Shown here: piece by piece, positions 46,837 to 55,098 of the stretch
How positions within the stretch are numbered: position 1 is the stretch's first letter
Layout of the letters: every line of letters starts with the position of its first letter
Source: Methanospirillum stamsii
Lineage (GTDB): Archaea; Halobacteriota; Methanomicrobia; Methanomicrobiales; Methanospirillaceae
Direction of reading: 5' to 3'
Length of the DNA stretch: 64,000 nt
NCBI RefSeq assembly: GCF_003173335.1
Contig: NZ_QGMZ01000044.1
Coordinates: 1 to 64,000, forward strand
Notes under the pieces: model-generated
Seen by the model: the letters and a program-made list of their open reading frames with translations, nothing else
Told to the model about the DNA's origin: nothing
Databases searched by the model: none
Made by a program: the position numbers and the translations under genes

Positions 46837-47304
46837 TCAGGATTCGATTGGAATGCCTTTTTCTATTGCCTGGATATGTTGTCTTACCAGGTCCTGCATA
46901 TTAGGGACATGAAACTGATTTGCTACATCCTGAATCGCTTCAAGGAGATGGACTGCATCTTCAAGGTAACTTAAGATATCTGCAGCATAAATTTCAATTC
47001 CAAACTCATCCCGAAGATACTGGCTTATCTGGATATGATCAAGTCCGGATTCACGCAGTTCGATTATTTCTTTTACAAATTTTCGTTCCGGACAGCCACA
47101 GAATGGATTGTCCTGGCATTTACACCTAAGAAAACTCTTAACAAAAGATAATATCTGTTCCCTTGTTGACCGGTCAAAGGAGTCATAAGGAACAGATAGA
47201 AGAGCTTCAAGGGTAGCACCATGAAATGCTCCCTCAGGAAGCCGGTATCCTATTAATTTCCCTATCTGTCTGTGATATCGAAGTCTTGCACGGGCAGATA
47301 TCAC
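46837..47304 (-). CDS. Conserved archaeal protein with Cys-rich zinc-like motif
   Basis: 155 residues. The central CKCQDNPFCGCPERKFVKEII motif suggests a zinc site and resembles the region found at the C-terminus of some archaeal DEAD/DEAH helicases (DUF5814-like; assignment from memory, moderate). Helical C-terminal half (about 90-150). Overlaps the DUF2150 gene by 4 bp, so cotranslated. Function unknown. Confidence 0.7.
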   Translation of the reverse strand: MISARARLRYHRQIGKLIGYRLPEGAFHGATLEALLSVPYDSFDRSTREQILSFVKSFLRCKCQDNPFCGCPERKFVKEIIELRESGLDHIQISQYLRDEFGIEIYAADILSYLEDAVHLLEAIQDVANQFHVPNMQDLVRQHIQAIEKGIPIES

Positions 47305-47939
47305 GAAACTTCGCCTGCTTCTTCATCAAAGTTTTTGAGGGTACCCATGGCTTCGTTCATGCTCTCAATCTGGATGAGCCATTCATCAAAGACACCCATA
47401 TCTTCCGAATCTTTGATGTAACGTCCACAGCATGACTTACCATTTATGACATTGGCACCAATCTCTGCAGCGACGGCAAGCAGTTCATCGGTATCTTCTT
47501 CTTTAATTCCGCGACCTTTCTTGACCAGAGCTTTGATGTCATCACTATATCCGCCCTCAAGAAATTTCTTTGCTGAAGCAAACAGGGCCAGGAGCTGGAA
47601 GTGCATTGGAGCAATGAGTTCAATCATATCTTCATCGACTTCCTGTTCCATGATGATCTCCTCGACCTCGATGAGTTTGTTCATTGACTCATCTTTTGAG
47701 AACCGGTTGTTCTGGTTGAGTTTGATGATCTTCAGAACTTCAATGCAGATATCCTGGTTAAACCCGTTCAGTAACTGATATCCTTCAGGCATCTCATCCT
47801 CATCGCCACCTTCAAAGTCAGCTTCACGCAGGGAATTGATCCAGTTATCCCACCGCTCCTGACTGTAAAAGATATAGAAGAGCTTCATGGGGGTTTCTTC
47901 TTGCGCTGATGACGAGTCCTTCTTTTTCCGTGGAGCCAT
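47301..47939 (-). CDS. DUF2150-family protein
   Basis: 212 residues, acidic, archaea-specific. Begins MAPRKKKDSSSAQEE (flexible basic/acidic start), then MKLFYIFYSQERWDNWINSLR and a long helical region to EMGVFDEWLIQIESMN-like end, with NGKSCCGRYI near residue 175. ATG 47939 has AGGTG upstream; the longer frame to 47987 adds no recognised sequence. Role unknown; divergent from thiI. Confidence 0.8.
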   Translation of the reverse strand: MAPRKKKDSSSAQEETPMKLFYIFYSQERWDNWINSLREADFEGGDEDEMPEGYQLLNGFNQDICIEVLKIIKLNQNNRFSKDESMNKLIEVEEIIMEQEVDEDMIELIAPMHFQLLALFASAKKFLEGGYSDDIKALVKKGRGIKEEDTDELLAVAAEIGANVINGKSCCGRYIKDSEDMGVFDEWLIQIESMNEAMGTLKNFDEEAGEVS

Positions 47940-48053
47940 TACATACACCTGTGATTTACCGGGCATAAGAGGTTGTCGGCTGTTCATTCTCAGGTGACAT
48001 CAGACTCTCTTTTACAACAGTCATTTTTGGACAGAAAATAAAGTACTGACAAG

Positions 48054-49244
48054 ATGGAGCAGGATGCCCGCAAGGTGGTTATGGTCCGGTTCGGAGAAAT
48101 CTTTTTAAAGAGTGAAGCGGTGCGCAGGGAGTTTTTAAACCGGCTCCGTGACAATATCCGGGCAGCTCTGAAGGCCAGTGGTATAGATGGAACGATTACT
48201 ATCACCCGGAGCAGGGTTCTGGTCAGTACCGAATCACCCGTTGATCTGGTTCCAGTTTTGTCTCATATTTTCGGGATTATTGACATTGCACCGGTCACCA
48301 TGACCCCCAGTGATATGGATGGGTTATGTGATGCGGCGGCCCTGCTTGCAAAAAAACATCTCTCTCCTTCAACACGATTTGCAGTCCGGGCCAGACGGGA
48401 AGGAGTTGAAGGGTTTTCAAGTCAGGAATTAGGAGCCGAGGCCGGGTCACGGATAATAGATGCAATCCCTGATCTGAAAGTGGACCTGACAAATCCTGAG
48501 TACGAGGTCTTTATTGAAGCACGAAAAGGGGGAAGCATGGTCTATGATACCCGGACTCCCGGTCCAGGCGGACTTCCATACGGAACCCAGGGAAAAGCAG
48601 TCTCTCTTATCTCCGCCGGGATTGATTCTCCGGTTGCTGCATGGCTTATGATGAAGCGTGGTGTCCGGATGGTCTTTCTTCATATTGCACCAGGCAGGTT
48701 TGGTGGAACTGACATCTCTAAAAACCTGACAAGCAATCTGCAAGCACTTTCCCGGTGGACTCCAGGCATCGAATTACGACTTGTTACAGTAAAGGCCGAG
48801 CCATTATTTCAGGCACTTATGGATCTTTCCGATCAAAAACTCCGGTGTGTGGTCTGCAAGCGGGCGATGCTGCTACTTGCTGCAGAGTATGCAAAAGAGG
48901 CCGGATGCGATGGAATTATTACCGGAGATAATCTTGGACAGGTTGCGACCCAGACACTTCATAATCTTGCTCCTATTTCTGCTGGGATAGATGTTCCAAT
49001 TTACCGGCCGCTTATCGGGTATGACAAAGAAGAGATTATCACTCTGGCAAGAAAAATCGGGTCATTTTCATCAGAACCCGGAGATACATCCTGTCATGTT
49101 CTGCCTTCCCGTCCGGTTACAAAGTCTGATGCCGGACAGATTGATGCATGTATGGATGAGTTATCAATGAATTCAATTATCCGGGATATCCTGAGTCAGG
49201 CAACGATAATTAAAATAAAAAATGAGGAGATCCAATCAGGATGA
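48054..49244 (+). CDS. thiI: tRNA 4-thiouridine synthase ThiI
   Basis: 396 residues. Ferredoxin-like and THUMP domains (about 1-165), then a PP-loop ATPase domain with SLISAGIDSPVA, and LRCVVCKRAML plus DTSCHVLPS. The CxxC and later Cys correspond in pattern to the three Cys known in Methanococcus ThiI to bind an iron-sulfur cluster. No rhodanese domain, as usual for archaea. Makes s4U8 in tRNA. Convergent and overlapping SepCysS by 9 bp: two sulfur-transfer enzymes side by side. Confidence 0.93.
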   Translation: MEQDARKVVMVRFGEIFLKSEAVRREFLNRLRDNIRAALKASGIDGTITITRSRVLVSTESPVDLVPVLSHIFGIIDIAPVTMTPSDMDGLCDAAALLAKKHLSPSTRFAVRARREGVEGFSSQELGAEAGSRIIDAIPDLKVDLTNPEYEVFIEARKGGSMVYDTRTPGPGGLPYGTQGKAVSLISAGIDSPVAAWLMMKRGVRMVFLHIAPGRFGGTDISKNLTSNLQALSRWTPGIELRLVTVKAEPLFQALMDLSDQKLRCVVCKRAMLLLAAEYAKEAGCDGIITGDNLGQVATQTLHNLAPISAGIDVPIYRPLIGYDKEEIITLARKIGSFSSEPGDTSCHVLPSRPVTKSDAGQIDACMDELSMNSIIRDILSQATIIKIKNEEIQSG

Positions 49245-50417
49245 ACAAGAGAGTCCTTCTGCTTTTGCAATATCCACAAAAGCATCTGCAACATATTTTG
49301 CCTGTTCTTCAGTTACGCCATAACTGTTAAATTTCCAGACCCGGGTAGAGCCTGCAAGGATTCCGGTAATACCTCTTTCTTTCAATGCACTGGTCAGGAA
49401 AAATCCCCGTTTTTTATGTGTTTTTGCAATCTTGTCAAATGATTCGGTTGTGTTCATCCTGGTGAGTGTGTGTTTTCTTAAGTATTCACTCTGGACTGTA
49501 GTCCCTTCGATGGAAAGGAGGGCATCAACAATCTGGTTCACATATTTTACCTGAGAATCAAACTCTTTCACCCGCTTTTTCACATGGGGGAACGATGCCA
49601 TCATGCCGACGGAGGTGACGCCCATGAGGGTGCATCCCATCATCTCGACCTCCTTTATTCCGAATGTCCTGCCGGTGAGGTCTCCTTTTACCCTGGTTGT
49701 CCGGAATACAGTTTCTGCCCATTCATTTGTGGTTGCAAGAACTCCGGAAGGTGCCGGAGCTGCCATGCTTTTGTGTCCGGAACCGACAAGGAAGTCTGCC
49801 CCCAGTGCTTTTCCATCGACTTCCATGATTCCGACGGTATACGCTCCGTTGCAGAGAACCGGGATGTCATACTGGTGAGCAACTTTGATGATATCAGCCA
49901 CCGGGTGCAGGTTTCCATACTGGTAGTCAACCTGCTCGACAAACATGAGTGCCGGTTTTTTGCCGGTTGTCCGGATGACTTCTTCTATCCGGTCTGCTGC
50001 AGCATCCTTTGTGATGATGTGGGATTCATCTGCCGGAATTTCAAATGGCGTTCCCCTCGCCTGTTCAACCGAGATGAATTCTGTATAGTGAGAGTATGCA
50101 GTCAGGAGCACCGGGTCATCAGGTTTTACGAGAGCATCTGCAACAGCCTGAAACCCTCTTCTCGCTCCGGGGACAAGACGTGCAGTATCCATATTTACGA
50201 ATGCTGCAAGGTCTTTATGAAATTCTGCAAGTGGTGGTTTTGATATATAGTCAAGCCGGAAGGGTTTGTTGCAGTGGTCACAGACTGAGTATCCGTCTCC
50301 GTAGGCGAGAACTGCTTTCATTGCATCGGTTGTGAGTCTTCCTCCGGCCTGAATGGGATCAAGGTTGATGTAGAGTTCATCAATCTGCCGTGTATCTATT
50401 CCTTCACCGCAGTTCAT
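49236..50417 (-). CDS. O-phosphoseryl-tRNA:Cys-tRNA synthase (SepCysS)
   Basis: 393 residues, PLP-dependent. Converts Sep-tRNA(Cys) to Cys-tRNA(Cys). The PLP lysine lies in GSGHKSMAAPAPSG; N-terminal Cys46/Cys49 (VCDHCNKPF) and a later Cys (MMGCTLMG) match the conserved Cys that bind an iron-sulfur cluster in Methanocaldococcus SepCysS. This route to cysteine is a hallmark of methanogens. Its ATG overlaps the stop of the 60-residue gene upstream by 4 bp. Confidence 0.95.
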   Translation of the reverse strand: MNCGEGIDTRQIDELYINLDPIQAGGRLTTDAMKAVLAYGDGYSVCDHCNKPFRLDYISKPPLAEFHKDLAAFVNMDTARLVPGARRGFQAVADALVKPDDPVLLTAYSHYTEFISVEQARGTPFEIPADESHIITKDAAADRIEEVIRTTGKKPALMFVEQVDYQYGNLHPVADIIKVAHQYDIPVLCNGAYTVGIMEVDGKALGADFLVGSGHKSMAAPAPSGVLATTNEWAETVFRTTRVKGDLTGRTFGIKEVEMMGCTLMGVTSVGMMASFPHVKKRVKEFDSQVKYVNQIVDALLSIEGTTVQSEYLRKHTLTRMNTTESFDKIAKTHKKRGFFLTSALKERGITGILAGSTRVWKFNSYGVTEEQAKYVADAFVDIAKAEGLSCSS

Positions 50418-50596
50418 GCAAGTAGTTCCTCCTTAAGTACTGAGATCTGTTTTTCCAGTTTGCCGATGATCTTTTCTGCCTCTTGTTTTTGTTTATCCGA
50501 GAGGGTATGGCTTGGGACGGTGTCCCGAAGTATGCCCCGGATATCTGTTAAGAGGTATAGTCCCTGAAATACGGCATCTACTGCCCGCTTTGACAT
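50414..50596 (-). CDS. 60-residue helical protein upstream of SepCysS
   Basis: MSKRAVDAVFQGLYLLTDI begins a two-helix protein: a first amphipathic helix (about 3-25), a turn (DTVPSHTLSD), then a charged helix (about 33-59). Translationally coupled to SepCysS (4 bp overlap). In Methanococcus a scaffold protein, SepCysE, joins SepRS and SepCysS; this small protein could be a short counterpart. The link rests on gene position and size only. Confidence 0.65.
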   Translation of the reverse strand: MSKRAVDAVFQGLYLLTDIRGILRDTVPSHTLSDKQKQEAEKIIGKLEKQISVLKEELLA

Positions 50597-50819
50597 ATAT
50601 TCACCTTAATAGTATGTTGGTGTCCGGATGCAATAAGAGGAACGATACGAATGATTTCACTACTCTGGTTTTTTAGGCAGGTACATATATCAGATGACTC
50701 TGATGGATTGCTGTTATATCTAAAATTTGAGAATTTTTGTTGGATTAATGAGGATGGTCTCCTTTTTTTCTGAAGACCGGATAAGAAAGCTTAAGATGGT
50801 CTATTAGAAATGTTCCGTT

Positions 50820-51908
50820 ATGATTCCTCGGGTATTACTCTATCTTATTTTCGTATCGTTCCTTGTTTTAAGTACCATTTCCCTTGTATCAGCTTCCGGT
50901 GTTGACCTTTATAGTGCTGGTGATTATGATGGGGCCATAGAAGCATTTACTCAGGAACTTGAATCGGTATCCGGAGCAGAGCAGGCTCCACTCCTGAATA
51001 ATATCGGAACCTGCTATGTTTCTCTCGGGAAGGCGGATGAGGCGATTTCATACTATTCGCAGGCAGTAGATGCTGATCCATCCTATGCACGGGGATGGAT
51101 AAATCTTGGCGTTGTGCAGGAAAAAACCGGAAAGACGAATGAAGCACTGACAAGTTATGACAATGTGCCGGTTGCAGATACGGTGATGTATGCAGAAGCA
51201 ATGGTAAAGAAAGGTTCGCTTCTTGCGGCTCTTGGAGAGTTGGATGAAGCGTTATCTGCATTCAACCTGGCAAAACCTGGTGCCAATGGGACAACGGTAG
51301 TGGATCTTTACACCGGAATCGGAGCGGTGGAGTTTTTAAAGAAGAATGGTGATGCTGCTGATGAAGCCTTCCAGAAAGCAATAGATGCAGATCCGGAGGG
51401 TGCTGCCCTTGCTTATACTAACCTTGGAGTTCTCCGGATATCCCAGGGCAAAAATGATGAAGCGAAGGAATTGTTCGAAAAAGCTGTTGCAAATGATAAA
51501 TCCGGGCAGACAAATGCTGCAGAGTACCTGAAAAAGCTTGAAGGAATGGAAAATTCAGAGTCAACAGTGACCCCGATCCAAACACCTGTTCCTACTATAG
51601 AGCAACAATCGGATAAGGCCACATTAGGTGAGAAGAACGCAGCTAAAAAGGCATTGAGTTACCTTGAATACTCGGCCTTCTCAAAAGAGGGACTCATTAA
51701 ACAACTAGAGTACGAAGGATTCTCTAATAATGAAGCTGAATACGGAGTTGAACAATCTTATGCTGACTGGAATGAACAGGCCGCGTTAATGGCAAAAAAA
51801 TACTTAGACTACTCATCCTTTTCACGAGATGGATTACGAAAGCAACTTGAATATGAAGGATTTACCCCACAACAAGCAGAATATGGAGTAAAATCTGTAG
51901 GGTATTAA
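50820..51908 (+). CDS. Secreted TPR protein with two C-terminal Ltp repeats
   Basis: 362 residues. Signal peptide (about 1-25), then about six tetratricopeptide repeats (about 28-238; for example SLGKADEAISYYSQAVDADPSYARGW in two parts), a Thr/Pro/Gln linker, and two tandem repeats of about 45 residues: ALSYLEYSAFSKEGLIKQLE with YEGFSNNEAEYGV, and KYLDYSSFSRDGLRKQLE with YEGFTPQQAEYGV. The latter match the Ltp domain of bacterial and phage host-cell-surface lipoproteins. No lipobox is present. Surface role, function unknown. Confidence 0.85.
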   Translation: MIPRVLLYLIFVSFLVLSTISLVSASGVDLYSAGDYDGAIEAFTQELESVSGAEQAPLLNNIGTCYVSLGKADEAISYYSQAVDADPSYARGWINLGVVQEKTGKTNEALTSYDNVPVADTVMYAEAMVKKGSLLAALGELDEALSAFNLAKPGANGTTVVDLYTGIGAVEFLKKNGDAADEAFQKAIDADPEGAALAYTNLGVLRISQGKNDEAKELFEKAVANDKSGQTNAAEYLKKLEGMENSESTVTPIQTPVPTIEQQSDKATLGEKNAAKKALSYLEYSAFSKEGLIKQLEYEGFSNNEAEYGVEQSYADWNEQAALMAKKYLDYSSFSRDGLRKQLEYEGFTPQQAEYGVKSVGY

Positions 51909-51981
51909 ATAAAAAAACTTGAGGATATATTCACCCGGAAATCATAATTGATAAATCCTTTTTAATTATAAGACAAAATTC

Positions 51982-52144
51982 GGCTCTGTCGATTTATCAA
52001 GTGATATGAAATGTGACTTCCAAAATCACTTGACTTATTGGATCCCATATTTTTGAACGAAATGAAAATCTCTACCCAAAAATCATTTAGGAAAATAATC
52101 CCGAATATTGATTGAATATTATCACTTGATTTTCACACAGAGCC
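51982..52144. mobile_element. 163-bp MITE-like element with 24-bp terminal inverted repeats
   Basis: Left end GGCTCTGT plus ATCAAGTGAT after a six-base gap (51982-52005) and right end ATCACTTGAT with ACAGAGCC (52121-52144) form imperfect inverted repeats matching at 18 of 24 positions. The interior holds no gene. No target-site duplication is evident. GGCTCTGT recalls ends of IS6-type elements (inference). The right end adjoins the truncated reading frame that follows. Confidence 0.6.
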
Positions 52145-52574
52145 TAATAACGAAAATCTCAATACACCGTTTGATTCTTCTCTCTCGTCTTCACCTCCGG
52201 TAAACATCGTACTCACCGGTGTGTCATTCAATCCAACATCGCCAACACCCGGAAGCAGCGGGAAAGTTACTTTACAGCTTGAAAACACCGGTACCGAGAC
52301 CCTGTCTCCGGAAACACAAATCTCACTCTCTCCGGAAAATCTCCTTGCCCGGCCGATTGGAGAAAATACTGTCGGGTATAAAGCACCGAACCAGTATGAA
52401 TCATCATTCTCTCTGACCATTCCGGATAATCCGGGGAGGTACGAATACGTGTTCCAGCCCGACCAACTGACAACCGATCCGGATACCGGTGTAGTGGTCC
52501 GGATATCTGCAGGAGATCCCATCCGGTTTACAATAACGGTGTCTGAAGACGGGACGGTTGAATTAACGATATAA
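52145..52574 (+). pseudogene. C-terminal fragment of a secreted beta-sandwich protein
   Basis: The frame is open through the right end of the MITE-like element and reads a CARDB-like domain: VTLQLENTGTETLSPET and DNPGRYEYVFQPDQL, ending TVELTI. There is no signal peptide or convincing start; a GTG at 52221 gives 117 residues. Composition resembles surface proteins of this organism (Pro/Ser-rich SLSSSPPVNIVLTGVSFNPT). Most likely the 3' remnant of a larger gene cut by the element; an intact small gene is the alternative. Confidence 0.5.
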
Positions 52575-52643
52575 TATTACATGATACCTTTTTTTGATCC
52601 ATAGAGAACAAAAGGTTTAGAGAACCATTTATAGAAGGGATAA

Positions 52644-53006
52644 ATGAAAGAATCCATGATATTTTCAGGAGAGAAAGAAATATCCCTGGACAATACCGTA
52701 AATCATGCAATCAATTTTTTTACTGCCAGGATTCAGGGGAGATTTGGCGAAAAGATAAAAAAAGTAATCCTCTTTGGATCGTATGCCCGTGGGGAAGCAA
52801 CTCCGGACTCAAATGTGGAATTGATGGTAATCACTTCGGATAATTCGTTTGATACCAAATATGAGATCATAGGAATGGGTTTTGATCTATTTCTGGAAAC
52901 AGGAGGGTTATTATCAGTTAAAGTTACAACAGAAACTCTGTTTAGGGAGCGAAATGGATTTCTTTTTTTCAGGGAACTGTCGAGGGATGGTGTCATAGTT
53001 GCCTGA
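52644..53006 (+). CDS. Degenerate MNT-type nucleotidyltransferase
   Basis: 120 residues of the minimal nucleotidyltransferase fold. The active-site loop reads GSYARGEATPDSNVELMVI, where functional family members have DSDIDLLV: the two metal-binding Asp are Asn-Val and Glu, so catalysis is doubtful. In MNT-HEPN toxin-antitoxin pairs this protein is the antitoxin. A broken HEPN gene overlaps its stop. Decayed member of the cluster running to 57.6 kb. Confidence 0.72.
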   Translation: MKESMIFSGEKEISLDNTVNHAINFFTARIQGRFGEKIKKVILFGSYARGEATPDSNVELMVITSDNSFDTKYEIIGMGFDLFLETGGLLSVKVTTETLFRERNGFLFFRELSRDGVIVA

Positions 53007-53206
53007 AGGAGAGGTTCATTCTCTTAATTTAAAAGCACATAAGAATTGATGCTGCAGTTCTCCTCAATTCTGATGGATTTTATGAGGATGCTGTTTCCGG
53101 AGTATATTGTGCCATGTTTTATGCTGCTCGTGCCTTACTTGTGTCTGAAGGTATTGTTGTAAAAACACACCGGGGAACGATAACAAAAATTGGGGAATTG
53201 TGTTAA
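52999..53206 (+). pseudogene. HEPN-domain toxin remnant
   Basis: A TTG overlapping the upstream stop begins LPEGEVHSLNLKAHKN, then a stop. One base over, the reading continues IDAAVLLNSDGFYEDAVSGV, YCAMFYAARALLVSEGI, VVKTHRGTITKIGEL, then a stop at 53204. This is the start of a HEPN protein with a frameshift near 53040 and an early stop. Further HEPN-like residues (SGESLRESAEYGGEM) appear in another frame to about 53320, ending in the shared 26-bp repeat. Confidence 0.7.
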
Positions 53207-53547
53207 GACCGGTAAAATGGATTGAGAAACCTGGCGAAATTTTGCTTCAGGCGAGTCTCTTCGGGAATCGGCTGAGTATGGGGGTGAGATGATAATTGCC
53301 TCTAATGTGATGGTGCGATAGGAATTCGCTTGTAAACTCCCACCATGTTCAGAATAAATTAGGCCAATACCCAGAAAATCTATATCCTGTTGTTATTCAA
53401 AATCTTACCTTGAAATATTCTCTCAAATTAAAGAGAGGATCATTTTTCAAAAGAAATTTTTTCTGTTCGATTATTCGACATCAAGATGTGACCTAATTGT
53501 TTTACCCTACAAAAAGATATTCCTTCAGGAAGAATATAATATGAATA
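53207..53547. other. Decayed region after HEPN remnant
   Basis: No intact gene. It holds the probable 3' remains of the HEPN pseudogene (to about 53320) and the first copy of a 26-bp repeat; the rest is AT-rich sequence. Confidence 0.45.
53312..53337 (+). repeat. 26-bp dispersed repeat, copy 1
   Basis: GGTGCGATAGGAATTCGCT followed by TGTAAAC; copy 2 at 56323-56348 differs at one position. Contains a GCGA/TCGC hairpin around TAGGAAT. Confidence 0.7.
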
Positions 53548-53769
53548 ATGAGTTCTGTTACAATCCAGGAAGTTTATAATAAACTGCTCTCTATTGAAGA
53601 GCACATGGTAACAAAAGAGGAACTCGAACCATTTATTGATACTATAGAGATCCTTTCCAACCATGAGACTATGCAGGCACTTTAAAAAAGTGATGATGAT
53701 ATAAAAAAAGGAAACCTCAAGTCGATCGATGGAATTGATGATCTTCTGGCTGAATTGGACTCTGAATGA
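53548..53769 (+). pseudogene. RelB-type antitoxin with in-frame TAA
   Basis: Reads MSSVTIQEVYNKLLSIEEHM, VTKEELEPFIDTIEILSNHE, TMQAL, TAA (53683-53685), then KSDDDIKKGNLKSIDGIDDL to a stop at 53767. The text on both sides of the stop belongs to one antitoxin-like protein of about 73 residues. The end overlaps the toxin ATG by 4 bp, as in functional relBE-type operons. Confidence 0.72.
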
Positions 53770-54032
53770 GTTGGGAATTAATTCGAACTGATACTTTTCT
53801 TGAATCCCTAAGGTCATTGAGACAGAATAGGGAGTTTCTTATTGAACTTCAAAAACGCCTCATACTTCTCTAGGAAGACCCACTTCATACCGGCGGTTGG
53901 CTATCAGGATCGTTGAAAGGGAAAAAATCTACTCATATATCCGGAAGATATCGACTTATCTTCACTCCAGTAGAATCAAAACAAGTTGTTTATCTGAATC
54001 TGATTGATCATCGATCACAAGTATATTCGTAA
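53766..54032 (+). pseudogene. RelE-type toxin with in-frame TAG
   Basis: Reads MSWELIRTDTFLESLRSLRQ, NREFLIELQKRLILL, TAG (53871-53873), then EDPLHTGGWLSGSLKGKKST, HISGRYRLIF to a stop at 54030. This is the RelE/mRNA-interferase fold with the core GSLKG and RYRLIF motifs. The single stop falls between helix 2 and the beta sheet and should inactivate it. Confidence 0.72.
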
Positions 54033-54079
54033 ATATTTCCGCCCCCTGCGACTTTGCTTTTCACCCATGAATTATCTGT

Positions 54080-54367
54080 TCAGGCCAAACTCTGGAAAAG
54101 AGAGGGAATTATAAAATCAACAATTCCTGATTTTGGGAAAAAAAGAATGAAATTATCAAAGGTACCTTTCCCTGAATTGAATTCAACCAGGATATCGATA
54201 TCACTATCTGTATGTTCGTCTCCCCAGGCATAAGATCCAAAGAGTAAATCCCTTTTACACCCTATTTTTTTTAATATTGGTAAACGATGATTCAAGTCTC
54301 TAATTATTGGATTTTTAGGAGTTATCCCGGGTATACAGAGTTTTACCAACTCGATGAATGTGATCAA
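54080..54367 (-). pseudogene. Truncated MNT nucleotidyltransferase
   Basis: The active-site loop GSYAWGDEHTDSDIDILVEF is intact (GSx10DxD), but after KGTFDNFI the usual continuation into the second half of the domain is replaced by unrelated sequence. The proper start is not clear: the in-frame ATG at 54367 lies inside the upstream gene. Probably a remnant truncated at its 3' end by rearrangement. Confidence 0.55.
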
Positions 54368-54647
54368 GGAGATCAGTATTCTCTATACGCTGGATATGTA
54401 TCAGATCAACGTTAAATGGTAAATTCAAATCATCGATCAACATTTTAAGATGGAGAAGATCGTTAAAAGTTATTTCATCTGAATCTATTGCGATATCAAT
54501 ATCTGATCCATACCGATGCAACCCCATGGCACGTGAACCAAACAAAATAGCCTGTCGTATCCCTGGGTATAATCCAAATACTGACCTGATTCGTGATATT
54601 TGAACATCTGAAAGACCTGTTGTAGAAGAATCAACCAGCATCTGCAA
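54315..54647 (-). CDS. HI0073-type nucleotidyltransferase
   Basis: 110 residues. The loop GSRAMGLHRYGSDIDIAI has the GS and DxD metal-binding residues, with a third Asp in VDLIHIQ. It overlaps the HI0074-type gene by 17 bp. HI0073/HI0074 pairs form heterodimeric complexes related to MNT-HEPN modules; the biological target is not settled. Confidence 0.85.
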   Translation of the reverse strand: MQMLVDSSTTGLSDVQISRIRSVFGLYPGIRQAILFGSRAMGLHRYGSDIDIAIDSDEITFNDLLHLKMLIDDLNLPFNVDLIHIQRIENTDLLDHIHRVGKTLYTRDNS

Positions 54648-55047
54648 TGCCCTTCATTTTTATTTCTAATTTCAATAGTATTGGATAATATTCAGTAACA
54701 ATTTTCTCTAAAATATCATTGGCGGTTTTCTCATCATAAGTATGTGCCGTACTGTTTCTGCTTTCAATCATGTTCATCCAGGTTTCACCATCAAATATCA
54801 GGTCCATTGCTATTGCCTGACGGATAGCATCACGAGACCCTCTGATCTCCTGATATCCCTGATATAATGAGTAATCTCTCAAAAGATTCCATGAAAGTTC
54901 GTAAGTAAATTCAAATGATTTTATTAATCCCTGTTTCTCCATATTTGAAAGTGGACGAGTTGAATAGAGATCAACTCCTTCCTTTAAAATAATAAGGGCT
55001 TTTTGATAATTTGCAAGTCGTTGAATATACCGGATATCTTTCGCCAT
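54631..55047 (-). CDS. HI0074-type nucleotidyltransferase substrate-binding protein (HEPN fold)
   Basis: About 138 residues, four-helix HEPN-related fold: DIRYIQRLANYQKALIILKE, then SFEFTYELSWNLLRDYS, GSRDAIRQAIAM and RNSTAHTYDEKTA. RNxxxH (RNSTAH) corresponds to the HEPN catalytic-type motif. First gene of the two-gene unit with the nucleotidyltransferase. The start at 55047 (MAKDIRYIQ) is preferred over 55059. Confidence 0.87.
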   Translation of the reverse strand: MAKDIRYIQRLANYQKALIILKEGVDLYSTRPLSNMEKQGLIKSFEFTYELSWNLLRDYSLYQGYQEIRGSRDAIRQAIAMDLIFDGETWMNMIESRNSTAHTYDEKTANDILEKIVTEYYPILLKLEIKMKGIADAG

Positions 55048-55098
55048 TATATCCTTCACTTATGTAACTTATCTATCTTACATTATTACATAGATTAT

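Noticed and set aside
49584-50243. Long plus-strand open frame opposite SepCysS
   Set aside because: It is an antisense shadow of a clearly conserved gene; its sequence is rich in Cys and His without any domain pattern.
53440-53817. Minus-strand 125-residue frame over the relBE-type remnant
   Set aside because: The plus strand reads as antitoxin and toxin; the minus reading is low-complexity and hydrophobic by AT-richness.
53871-53873. In-frame TAG in the RelE-type gene as a pyrrolysine codon
   Set aside because: The partner antitoxin is broken by TAA, the neighbours are full of pseudogenes, and no pyrrolysine gene is visible here; a nonsense mutation is simpler.
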